Of a DNA stretch of 64,000 bases, positions 50,801-57,475 are shown piece after piece (the first letter of the stretch is position 1; every line of letters starts with the position of its first letter). A model generated the notes under the pieces. It ran no database searches. It saw only the letters and a program-made list of their open reading frames with translations, and was not told where the DNA came from. A program made the position numbers and the translations under genes. Source of the stretch: an uncultured Propionibacteriaceae bacterium (GTDB lineage: Bacteria; Actinomycetota; Actinomycetes; Propionibacteriales; Propionibacteriaceae); assembly GCA_937926975.1 (NCBI GenBank), contig CALBCJ010000005.1, forward strand, positions 30,309 through 94,308. Reading direction: 5' to 3'.

Positions 50801-51112
50801 AGCCTGGGCGACCCGCCGGCGCACCAGGCCGGGGTCTGCTGCGGTCAGGACCGCCGCCCAGGCCGGGTCGTCGTCGGACTGGGGAGCCAGGCAGGCGCGG
50901 TGGAGCTGCTGCAGCCGCCGCCGGATCCGGGTCCGCAGCTCCCGGGTCGAGGCGCCGGAGAAGGTGACCACCATCAGCTGCGGCAGGGTGGCGACCCCTT
51001 CGGCGATGTAGCGGGTGGCCAAGGTGGCGATGGTGTGGGTCTTGCCGGTCCCGGCGCTGGCCTGCAGGACCAGGCCGCCAGTCGGCAGGGCAGCGGTGAG
51101 GTCGAAGGTCAT
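47819..51112 (-). CDS. recB: Exodeoxyribonuclease V subunit RecB
   Basis: RecB is the 3'-5' helicase and nuclease of RecBCD. The 1097-residue protein starts MTFDLTAALPTGGLVLQAS and has Walker A ASAGTGKTHTIATLATRYI at about 17-24. Further motor motifs are MICTTHQFCDRMLAELG, VVLVDEFQDTDPVQW, LIGDPKQSIYGFRGAD and ILTVHQAKGLEFPVVYLPD. The nuclease domain has GFGSLVHAVFEYAD, GSIDATLRIGERYLVVDYKT near residue 985, and PLQAVLYAVALHRFL. Catalytic residues look intact. ATG 51112 overlaps the recC stop as ATGA; the longer in-frame extension upstream reads through recC in another frame. Confidence 0.94.
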   Translation of the reverse strand: MTFDLTAALPTGGLVLQASAGTGKTHTIATLATRYIAEGVATLPQLMVVTFSGASTRELRTRIRRRLQQLHRACLAPQSDDDPAWAAVLTAADPGLVRRRVAQALGSFDAAMICTTHQFCDRMLAELGILADHEPGTTLADDLQDLVREATGDEYLRRYAATGRAPFLLQDAVRFCRAAVESPAAPLLPDPGTGTGAWRERVSLAQTVRELVEQRKRELRWYSFDDMQLRLLQALQHPVTGAVARERVRRRFPVVLVDEFQDTDPVQWQIISQTFAGDQTSTILIGDPKQSIYGFRGADVQAYLEAVRSSRVEVLDTNRRSTPALVAAVDAIFGGAALGDPRIVVEPVRAAGQTRLETTGPWRRAVRIRHTRQRSSSAFFRTAAADLVNDLVALLGSDAELVCGGSRRRVRASDVAVIVHTNERGRYLLDQLTRHQVPAVFTGSRSVFAAPAAQDWRKLLTALDRPQAAAVRAAALTDLVGWDLQRLATASEDELAELAQSVRRWGRLLPRVGVAGLLQVLQAEGLSARLVAQAQGERSLADIRHLAELLNAEQVATGASALGLSQWLEDRITEATTSQTDDRSRRLETDDAVVRILTVHQAKGLEFPVVYLPDLAIRRARPVRDEAIQLHVPRSTHDPAGPGLVRALDVGGRTAPGRPDRVRAYLEEEAAESLRTLYVALTRAQVHITCWWARTDDTPGAAFHRVLFRDPASPQVPLEVRRHDTDLTTVPRLLGADLVVEAMVPAEHRPPPARHADPGACQPARFTRSIDQEWRRTSYSALTAAAHDSVMADPELLHDEPPLPEDAFPPEPDPGLATVSADRLLPGLEQRSPMADLPGGVGFGSLVHAVFEYADPGSADPQAGLQTIVAEQVARTPVPGVTTHHLVTALTPALVTPLGPLFEERTLRDIPARDRLAELDFELPLGSGEHGATIAQVAETLAAGIPPGHLLADYPGRLAAAGLDRGRLRGFLTGSIDATLRIGERYLVVDYKTNRLAPPSTELLLAHYTPQAMAEAMMASHYPLQAVLYAVALHRFLRWRLPGYRPEQHLGGIGYLFVRGMAGAATPRIGTMPCGVFCWQPPASLVTELSDRLGGRS

Positions 51113-54100
51113 GGTCGCCCCTTCGCCGCCACCAGTGGTCTGTACGCCCGCCGGGCCAGCTCTTCGAAGCTGGTCTGCCGGGCTCGGGCGGCCCGGTCCA
51201 GGTCGCCCAGGCTGGTGAAGAACAGCCGCCAGGTCGGGTCCTGCTCGAAGCCCCAGGTCCGCTCCAGCAGGGTGTCCTCTAGGTGCGGGGACTCGGTGAC
51301 CTGGATCGCGGTGTCCGGCGGCAGCGGCAGCGGCTGCTGCCAGCCGTCGCGCATCAGCTCGACCAGGTCGCCCAGCACTGCGCGGGCCTGCTCGGGGCCC
51401 GGCGCGCCCAGCTGGACCGCAGGTCCGCGGCCGCACAGGACGGCTCGCCAGGTCGGGCCGGGCTCGGCCGCGGCGAGGAGCAGCAGCCCTAGCCAGGGCT
51501 GGATCAGGCGCCGGCCGCGGGGCCAGGAGGCGCTGGCCTGCAGCAGCACCTCGCCGTGGACCGGGACCCGGCCGGTGAGTAGCCGGTCGCCCAGCCGCAG
51601 CTGCAGGTCGCGGTGCTGCAGCGGCCTGGTCAGGTACGCCTGCGCCCGCTGCCAGATCTCGGTGGCGTCATGCTCGGCCACCTCCAGCTGCTCTCGTCCG
51701 AGAGCCTGGGGAGCCACTTCGCCGCGGCGCCACTCGGCAGCGGCCGCGGCAGCCGGGTCGTGGCCGGCCAGCCGCAGGCTGAGCAGCCGGTCGGTAGCGG
51801 CCCAGCGGCTCAGGCCGTCTGAGTCGACGGGGATCTCCTCACGCGGCCGCTGCGCCGGCCGGGGCCGGGGCTCGAAGCGGGAGATGTCCCACCAGGAGCC
51901 GACCCGGGCGGTCAAGAAGCTGCGGACCGGGTGCTGGAAGAAGGCCACCAGCTGCTCCAGGGGGACCACCGCCTCGAGCTCGGCCTCGGGCAGGTCCGCG
52001 GTGGCGAAGCGGTTCCGGGGCGGCGGAGGAGCGGACCGGGCCCGGGCCAGAGCCCGCCGGGCGGTGGCGGCCGGTCGGTCGTACGTCGGTGACGGGTCCT
52101 GAGGCTCGTGCGGGTGGAGGCTGTGCTGGCGAACCACCGTGGCGGGGTCAAAACCGTGCCCTCGCAGCGCCTCCAGCAGCTCCAGGACCGGGGTCGGGAC
52201 CGGCAGCTCGTCGTTGGTGCGGGGGTCTCGGCCACTGAAGACCACTAGCAGCGAGTCGCTCGCCGACAGCACCGCGTCGAGGAACCGCTGCCGGTCGTCC
52301 CACGACGGGTTCGGCTCCGCCGGCAGAGGCGCCCGCGCCAGCAGGTCGTCGCCGTCGTGGCTGCTGCTGGCGGGAAACCGCGCCTCGTCCAGCCCGACCA
52401 GGCAGACCACCCGCTGTGGTACGTGGCGCAGGGCCTCCATCGAGGTCACCGTCAGGGAGCCGGTCAGCAGCGCCGGGCGGGGGGAGCGCCCACCGAGCCA
52501 CTCGGCGACCAGGGCCCGGACCTCGCCTGCGGACAGGACCGTCGAGCGTGGCTGCTCCAGCTCGGCCAGCAGCCGCCAGGCGTGCGCCAGCTGCCAGGAG
52601 TCGGCCGCCGGGACCGCCACCAGCCGCTCCAGCAGGCCCCGGAACCGGGTCGCCCAGCCGGGCAGGTCGGTCGGCTGCTCGAAGTCGAGGACCGCCTGAC
52701 GGACCACGGAGACCAGCTCTGCCAGGGCTCCGAGCACCTCAACGTCAGAGGACTCAACCGTCCCCACCGGGAGCACCGAGCCTCGCGTGGCGAGGTCCTG
52801 CTCGCTCAGGGTGACCCCCAGCAGGAGCCGCTGCAGACCTGCCATCCAGGTGCTCTGCCCGAACTGCTCCATCTGGAACCGGCGCCGGGTGCGGCTGTCG
52901 ATGCCCCACCGGATCCCGGCCTGCTCGGTCAGCTCGGTCAGGGTCTGGAGCGCCTCCTCGTCGAAGCCGAAGCGGCGGGCCACCGGGGCCATCGAGCACA
53001 GGGCCAGCAGCTCGCCCACCCCGGCCCGGGACGTCGTCAGGGCCAGCAGCCGCTCCAGCACTAGCAGCACCGGGTTCGCCTGCCGCAGGGAGCGGTCCGC
53101 CACCTGCACCCGGACCTCGCCGACCGGGTGGACCGGGCCGGCGGCCCGGTCCTGGTCAAGGGTGCACAGGGCCCGGACCAGGGGAGCGACCCGGTCGAGG
53201 TCCGGGGTGACCACGAGGATGTCGCGCGGCTCCAGACTGGGGTCGCGCTCGAGCAGGTCCACCAGCAGGTCGCGCAGCACCTCGACCTGCCGGTCGGGGC
53301 CGTGGCTGACGTGGACCTGGACCGAGTCGTCGGTGGGCAGCCCGCAGGCGCCGACCTGGCCGGTTCGGACTCCGCGCTGGAGCGCCTGCAGCATGGTGGC
53401 CGGTGGGCTAGGTGGGGCCGTGATCGTTCTCACCGAGTCGGCCATCGTGCGCAGCCGGTCAGCCGTCGCCAGCTCGGCCTGGCCGAGCGAGCGGAGCAGC
53501 GGGTGCACAGGCTCGTCGGCCACCGACGAGCGGACCGTCGCCACCACCACCTGGCGGTGCCGGCCGAGGGCAGCCAGGATGTCGGTCTCGGCCGGGCTGA
53601 GCCGGGGCGGGGCGACCACGTACAGGACCGGCGGGGCACTCGACAGTCCTGGTTCTCGCAGCAGCGCCGCCACGGCTCGCTGCCGCCGCAGCCACGGGGC
53701 CTCGGCGCTGATGACCTGGGTCACCGCCTGCCACAGCCGGGGCTGCCAGTCGGTCGGCCCGGTGACGGTGGTCAGCAGCTCGGGCCGCCACCGGGCGTAC
53801 CGCAGAAAGCGCCGAGCGGTCGCCCGTGCCAGGCTGAGCCTCCGACCGGGGCGCTGCTGGTCGGCGTGCCCCAGAAAGACCGCCAAGGGCTCGAACCAGG
53901 GCTGGCCCCGGCAGGCGTCGAAGGCGGCTAGCAGGCTCCAGGTCAGCTGGTCCTCCCGCCACGGGTCGTCGCCAGGCTCCAGCCGCAGCGCCGCCAGCTC
54001 GGTCTCGACCGCGAAGGTGGCCGTGGTGACGAAGTCGATCCCAGCGCAGACCCCGTCGCCGGTCTCGGCGCCCAGCACCTGCGACCAGCGCTGCGCCAGC

Positions 54101-54243
54101 CAGCGCTGCGGGCCCGGGCCGGGAACCAGGACCAGGTCGGCGGCGAAGGGGTCCGCGCGGGGCCGGGCCAGCTCGGCCCCGAGCGCGTCCGCGACCTCGG
54201 CCAGGCTCTGCGCCTGCCACAGCTGCACTCCGGTCTCCGCCAC
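51109..54243 (-). CDS. recC: Exodeoxyribonuclease V subunit RecC
   Basis: RecC holds the complex together, splits the strands and scans for Chi. The 1044-residue protein has degenerate helicase domains as expected. Family segments are LVLVPGPGPQRWLAQRWSQV, IDFVTTATFAVE, DPWREDQLTWSLL, LYVVAPPRLSPAETDILAAL, VQVHVSHGPDRQVEVLRDLL, DILVVTPDLDRVAPLV and VVCLVGLDEARFPAS. The nuclease-like domain lacks catalytic residues. Start choice: TAGGGT (54256-54251) lies exactly seven bases before GTG 54243, so recC probably starts a leaderless recCBD transcript. GTG 54252 would overlap the -10 element. mrx1 lies 42 bases upstream on the same strand. Confidence 0.93.
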   Translation of the reverse strand: MAETGVQLWQAQSLAEVADALGAELARPRADPFAADLVLVPGPGPQRWLAQRWSQVLGAETGDGVCAGIDFVTTATFAVETELAALRLEPGDDPWREDQLTWSLLAAFDACRGQPWFEPLAVFLGHADQQRPGRRLSLARATARRFLRYARWRPELLTTVTGPTDWQPRLWQAVTQVISAEAPWLRRQRAVAALLREPGLSSAPPVLYVVAPPRLSPAETDILAALGRHRQVVVATVRSSVADEPVHPLLRSLGQAELATADRLRTMADSVRTITAPPSPPATMLQALQRGVRTGQVGACGLPTDDSVQVHVSHGPDRQVEVLRDLLVDLLERDPSLEPRDILVVTPDLDRVAPLVRALCTLDQDRAAGPVHPVGEVRVQVADRSLRQANPVLLVLERLLALTTSRAGVGELLALCSMAPVARRFGFDEEALQTLTELTEQAGIRWGIDSRTRRRFQMEQFGQSTWMAGLQRLLLGVTLSEQDLATRGSVLPVGTVESSDVEVLGALAELVSVVRQAVLDFEQPTDLPGWATRFRGLLERLVAVPAADSWQLAHAWRLLAELEQPRSTVLSAGEVRALVAEWLGGRSPRPALLTGSLTVTSMEALRHVPQRVVCLVGLDEARFPASSSHDGDDLLARAPLPAEPNPSWDDRQRFLDAVLSASDSLLVVFSGRDPRTNDELPVPTPVLELLEALRGHGFDPATVVRQHSLHPHEPQDPSPTYDRPAATARRALARARSAPPPPRNRFATADLPEAELEAVVPLEQLVAFFQHPVRSFLTARVGSWWDISRFEPRPRPAQRPREEIPVDSDGLSRWAATDRLLSLRLAGHDPAAAAAAEWRRGEVAPQALGREQLEVAEHDATEIWQRAQAYLTRPLQHRDLQLRLGDRLLTGRVPVHGEVLLQASASWPRGRRLIQPWLGLLLLAAAEPGPTWRAVLCGRGPAVQLGAPGPEQARAVLGDLVELMRDGWQQPLPLPPDTAIQVTESPHLEDTLLERTWGFEQDPTWRLFFTSLGDLDRAARARQTSFEELARRAYRPLVAAKGRP

Positions 54244-54256
54244 GACGACCACCCTA
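54244..54256 (-). promoter_or_regulatory. Leaderless-type promoter of recCBD
   Basis: On the minus strand TAGGGT (54256-54251) is followed by seven bases and GTG at 54243. This suggests the recCBD operon is transcribed independently of mrx1. Confidence 0.55.
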
Positions 54257-54285
54257 GGGGCGGCCGCTGACAGGCTCTGACCGGC

Positions 54286-54531
54286 TCAGCCGGCCAGGCT
54301 GGCGAGTCGCTGCTGAACTTCCTTCACGCTCGGGTTGGTGAGGGTTGAGCCGTCATCGAAGAGCAGGGTCGGCACCGTACGGTTGCCGCCGTTGGCCTGC
54401 TCCACGATCGCCACTGCCTCGGGGACTTGCTCGATGTCGACCTTCTCGAAGGGGATCTGGGCCCGGTCCAGCTGGGCCGCCAGCCGCCGGCAGTAGCCGC
54501 ACCAGGCGGTTGTGTACATCGTCAGTGCCAT
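54286..54531 (-). CDS. mrx1: Mycoredoxin (glutaredoxin-fold oxidoreductase)
   Basis: This 81-residue glutaredoxin-fold protein has the active site TTAWCGYCRRLAAQLDRAQI (C11 and C14), the cis-Pro region NRTVPTLLFDDGSTLTNPS, and PFEKVDIEQVPEA. In actinobacteria mycoredoxin reduces mixed disulphides of mycothiol. ATG 54531 gives the usual short length; the in-frame start at 54627 adds an Arg/Pro-rich segment with no family match. It is divergent from uvrD2, as neighbouring genes. In mycobacteria a glutaredoxin-like gene also lies beside uvrD2. Confidence 0.9.
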   Translation of the reverse strand: MALTMYTTAWCGYCRRLAAQLDRAQIPFEKVDIEQVPEAVAIVEQANGGNRTVPTLLFDDGSTLTNPSVKEVQQRLASLAG

Positions 54532-54616
54532 GGTCGCAGCAACACCCGGCGCCGGGCTGGTATTCCGGTCCGGTCTGCGCGGGCTGCGCCGGTGACGGTC
54601 TGTCGCAGGACTCTGG

Positions 54617-54629
54617 CAGAGTGGCACCC
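54617..54629 (+). promoter_or_regulatory. Leaderless-type promoter of uvrD2
   Basis: CAGAGT (54617-54622) lies seven bases before the ATG at 54630. The string CAGAGTGGCRCCC plus RTG matches the start of the ilvB leader peptide. Confidence 0.5.
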
Positions 54630-56705
54630 ATGGCGCGACCCGACCCGGACGAGGTGCTGCAGCAGCTGGACCCCGAGCAGCGGGAGGTGGCGACCAGCCT
54701 CGGCCAGCCGGTGGTGGTCATGGCCGGGGCCGGGACCGGCAAGACCCGCGCCATCACCCACCGGATCGCCTACGGCGCGCTGACCGGGGCGCTGGACCCC
54801 AGGGCCACCCTGGCCGTGACCTTCACCACCCGGGCCGCCGGTGAGCTGCGGGGCCGGCTGGCCGAGCTGGGAGTGCTCGGGGTACAGGCTCGGACCTTCC
54901 ACTCGGCGGCGCTGCGGCAGGCTCAGTACTTCTGGCCCACCGCGTACGGGGCCCCGCTGCCCGAGGTGACCGAGGCCCGCTACGGGCTGGTCGCCGAGGC
55001 GGCCGGGGCGCTGCGCCTGGCGACCGACACCGCCCTGGTCCGTGACCTGGCCAGCGAGATCTCGTGGTGCAAGGTCAGCAACGTGCTCCCCGAGGCCTAC
55101 CCGAGCCTGGCCCGGGTTGCGGGCCGGACGGTGGGTTCGCTGCAGCCCGAGCAGGTGGCCCGGGTGCTGTCTGGGTACGAGGCCCTGCTGCAGGAGCGGC
55201 GCCGGATCGACTTTGACGACATCCTGCTCTGCACGGTGGCGCTGCTGAGCGAGCACGACGACGTGGCGGACCGGGTCCGGCGCACCTACCGCCACCTGGT
55301 GGTGGACGAGTACCAGGACGTCAGCCCGGTCCAGCAGCGCCTGGTGGACCTGTGGCTCGGCGAGCAGAACCATGACGTCTGCGTGGTCGGCGACCCCGCC
55401 CAGACCATCCACAGCTTCGCGGGGGCTCGGCCTCAGTTCCTGCGCGACTTCCCGCGCCGGCACCCGGGGGCGCGCCGGATCGAGCTGGTCCGCGACTACC
55501 GCTCCACCCCCGAGGTGGTCGCGGCCGCGAACGAGGTGCTGCGCCGCTCGGCCGAGCAGCACGTCACCTTGGTGGCCCAGCAGCCGCCGGGGCCGGCGGT
55601 CCTGCTCCAGGGCGCCGCCAGCGAGGCGGCGGAGGCCGAGGAGGTCGCCGCCTGGCTGGCCGAGCTGGGCAGCAGCGGGGTGGCCTGGAACCAGATGGCG
55701 GTGCTGTACCGGGTCAGCGCCCAGTCGCCGGCGCTGGAGCTGGCCCTGGCGGAGCGGAAGATCCCGTACCAGGTCCGCAACGCGGAGAGCTACTACGACC
55801 GGCCCGAGGTACGCCAGGCGATGGCTGCCCTGGCGGCCGCGGCTCGTACCGAGGGGGAGCTGGAGGGAGTGCCGCGGGTCCGGGCCGTGGTGGCGGCCCT
55901 CGGCTGGAGCAGCGATGCCCCCCCGGCCGGCGGGCGGGTCCGGGAGCGCTGGGAGTCGCAGAACGCGCTGGTGGAGTCGGCGACCGAGATCGCGGCTCGG
56001 CTGGGGCCCAGCACCACCTTGGCCCAGGTCGTGGCCGAGCTGGAGCGGCGGGCCAGCCTGGAGCAGCCGCCGTCGGCCAGTGGGGTCGTCCTGTCGACCC
56101 TGCACTCGGCGAAGGGGCTGGAGTGGGAGGCGGTTGCCCTCTTCGGCGTCCACGAGGGGAGCATCCCGTTCGTCCTAGCCACCAGCGCCGAGCAGCTGGC
56201 CGAGGAGCGGCGGCTGCTGTACGTGGGGATCACCCGGGCCCGTCGGCACCTGCGGATCTCGTGGGCCCGCAGCCGCAACGGTGGCGGCGGAGACCGGTCG
56301 GCCTCCCGCTTCCTGGACTCGCTGGTGGGGGAGCAGGGCGGCTCGGCGCGCACCCCGCAGCGGCGTCGCCAGGCCCAGAAGAAGGCCCTAGCCCGGGTCT
56401 GCCGGGTCTGTCAGGGCGGGCTGACCAGCCCCGCCGAGCGGGTGCTGGGGCGCCACGAGGACTGCCCCGCCCCGTACAACGAGCCTCTGCTGGCCGCCCT
56501 GAAGCAGTGGCGGACCCGGGTTGCCAGCGCGGCCAGGCTGCCGGCCTACTGCGTCTTCACTGACGCCACCTTGACCGCGATCGCGGAGGCTGAGCCGCTG
56601 ACCCGGGACGCGCTGGCCCAGGTGCCGGGAGTCGGTCCGGCGAAGCTGAGCAAGTACGCGGCCGACGTGCTGGCCCTGGTGGAGGTCGACCCCGACCCCG
56701 ACTAG
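54630..56705 (+). CDS. uvrD2: UvrD2-type DNA helicase with HRDC domain
   Basis: This is a 691-residue superfamily 1 helicase. Motifs are VVVMAGAGTGKTRAITHRIA (Walker A near 32), FTTRAAGELRGRL, RRIDFDDILL, LVVDEYQDVSPVQQRLVDLW, VGDPAQTIHSFAGARPQFL, VLSTLHSAKGLEWEAVALFG and LLYVGITRARRHLRISW. After the motor comes a cysteine motif, CRVCQGGLTSPAERVLGRHE then DC: a CxxC pair, one more Cys and a His, rather than four Cys as in mycobacterial UvrD2. A C-terminal HRDC domain covers about 620-691 (ALAQVPGVGPAKLSKYAADV). In mycobacteria UvrD2 is essential. ATG 54630 lies seven bases after CAGAGT; longer starts are unsupported. Confidence 0.94.
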   Translation: MARPDPDEVLQQLDPEQREVATSLGQPVVVMAGAGTGKTRAITHRIAYGALTGALDPRATLAVTFTTRAAGELRGRLAELGVLGVQARTFHSAALRQAQYFWPTAYGAPLPEVTEARYGLVAEAAGALRLATDTALVRDLASEISWCKVSNVLPEAYPSLARVAGRTVGSLQPEQVARVLSGYEALLQERRRIDFDDILLCTVALLSEHDDVADRVRRTYRHLVVDEYQDVSPVQQRLVDLWLGEQNHDVCVVGDPAQTIHSFAGARPQFLRDFPRRHPGARRIELVRDYRSTPEVVAAANEVLRRSAEQHVTLVAQQPPGPAVLLQGAASEAAEAEEVAAWLAELGSSGVAWNQMAVLYRVSAQSPALELALAERKIPYQVRNAESYYDRPEVRQAMAALAAAARTEGELEGVPRVRAVVAALGWSSDAPPAGGRVRERWESQNALVESATEIAARLGPSTTLAQVVAELERRASLEQPPSASGVVLSTLHSAKGLEWEAVALFGVHEGSIPFVLATSAEQLAEERRLLYVGITRARRHLRISWARSRNGGGGDRSASRFLDSLVGEQGGSARTPQRRRQAQKKALARVCRVCQGGLTSPAERVLGRHEDCPAPYNEPLLAALKQWRTRVASAARLPAYCVFTDATLTAIAEAEPLTRDALAQVPGVGPAKLSKYAADVLALVEVDPDPD

Positions 56706-56722
56706 ACGTGAAACCCCTGGTG

Positions 56723-56762
56723 AAAAATGTGTTGCGCAGTGACCCCCGAGGTTCGCTAGGCT
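56723..56762 (+). promoter_or_regulatory. whiB7 promoter with AT-rich autoregulatory box
   Basis: AAAAAT (56723-56728) sits just before TTGCGC (56732-56737), with TAGGCT (56757-56762) as the -10 element; the spacer of 19 bases is long. WhiB7-controlled promoters carry an AT-rich box directly upstream of the -35. The predicted start gives a leader of about 300 bases. Confidence 0.6.
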
Positions 56763-56822
56763 CTTGCCTGTGCCCGCTGCGAGTCGGCGGTGCCAGGAGA
56801 AGAACGGAAGGGAGGCGACGCG

Positions 56823-56972
56823 GTGCTGATCCTCAGCGGCCCAGCCGGACAGCAGTACGGCAAGGTCGTGGCTAAGCGCACTCATGAGAAGCCGCGTGCC
56901 TTCCTGAACGACCAGACCCCGTTCACCCCGTCCGGCACCCTGCTCCGGTCCATCCGTTGGGATGCGCCATGA
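56823..56972 (+). CDS. Upstream ORF in the whiB7 leader, 49 residues
   Basis: This frame begins with GTG behind a strong AGGGAGG ribosome-binding site and encodes 49 residues: MLILSGPAGQQYGKVVAKRT, then HEKPRAFLNDQTPFTPSGTL, then LRSIRWDAP. whiB7 and wblC genes of other actinobacteria have upstream ORFs whose stalled translation under ribosome-targeting antibiotics allows read-through into whiB7. The position before a hairpin fits that role. A second mini-frame, ATG ACG GCG TAG, starts in its stop codon at 56969. The peptide itself matches nothing I know. Confidence 0.65.
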   Translation: MLILSGPAGQQYGKVVAKRTHEKPRAFLNDQTPFTPSGTLLRSIRWDAP

Positions 56973-56996
56973 CGGCGTAGCACCACCAGGCCCTCA

Positions 56997-57031
56997 GGCC
57001 GTGGAGACCGGACCCCGGAATCCACGGCCTT
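56997..57031 (+). terminator. Putative attenuator hairpin in the whiB7 leader
   Basis: GGCCGTGGA (56997-57005) and TCCACGGCC (57021-57029) form a perfect nine-base-pair stem between the upstream ORF and whiB7. Inside the loop, CCGG and CCGG can add a second helix. Only two T follow, so it may act by Rho-dependent or folding control. Confidence 0.6.
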
Positions 57032-57073
57032 CGTGCTTCTCCGGGGAGACCTCGACCATTCCAGGAGAATCAC

Positions 57074-57394
57074 GTGACCGTCATGCTAGAGCTGCTCGCC
57101 CCCTTTGAAGGACGGCTGGACCTGCCGTGCACTGAGGAAGAGCCGGAGCTCTTCTTTGCTGAGTCGCCCGCCGACATCGAGCTGGCCAAGCTGGTCTGCG
57201 GACCCTGCCCGGTCCGGGAGCAGTGCCTGGCCGGGGCGCTGCGGCGGCGCGAGCCGCACGGTGTCTGGGGAGGCCAGCTCTTCGTCGCCGGCGAGGTCGT
57301 GGCCCGCAAGCGGCCTCGTGGCCGGCCGCGGAAGGTGCAGCCCGCCGAGGAGCCGCTGGTGGCTGCCGCCGCCGGGGCAGATCAGGCCGCCTAG
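57074..57394 (+). CDS. whiB7: WhiB7-type transcriptional regulator of antibiotic resistance
   Basis: WhiB7 is an iron-sulphur protein that binds the principal sigma factor and activates intrinsic antibiotic-resistance genes. The 106-residue protein has cluster Cys residues C19, C42, C45 and C51 (VCGPCPVREQC), the turn GVWGG at about 63-67 and an AT-hook RGRPRK at 82-87, which sets WhiB7 apart from other Wbl proteins. The AT-hook recognises the AT-rich box in target promoters, and one such box lies in its own promoter. GTG 57074 has AGGAG six bases upstream. Its place after uvrD2 and before an ABC1 kinase gene matches mycobacteria. Confidence 0.92.
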   Translation: MTVMLELLAPFEGRLDLPCTEEEPELFFAESPADIELAKLVCGPCPVREQCLAGALRRREPHGVWGGQLFVAGEVVARKRPRGRPRKVQPAEEPLVAAAAGADQAA

Positions 57395-57434
57395 GCCCCT
57401 AGGCCGCAGGTAACGCTGTCAGCCGTTGTCAGGG

Positions 57435-57475
57435 CCGGGTACGGGCCAGCAGGTGGCTGGTCTCGTACCCGGTTT
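57435..57475. terminator. Bidirectional terminator between whiB7 and the ABC1 kinase gene
   Basis: CCGGGTACG (57435-57443) pairs with CGTACCCGG (57464-57472), with an inner helix CCAGC (57446-57450) / GCTGG (57456-57460), then TTT. It serves two convergent genes and touches the stop codon of the minus-strand gene. Confidence 0.8.
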
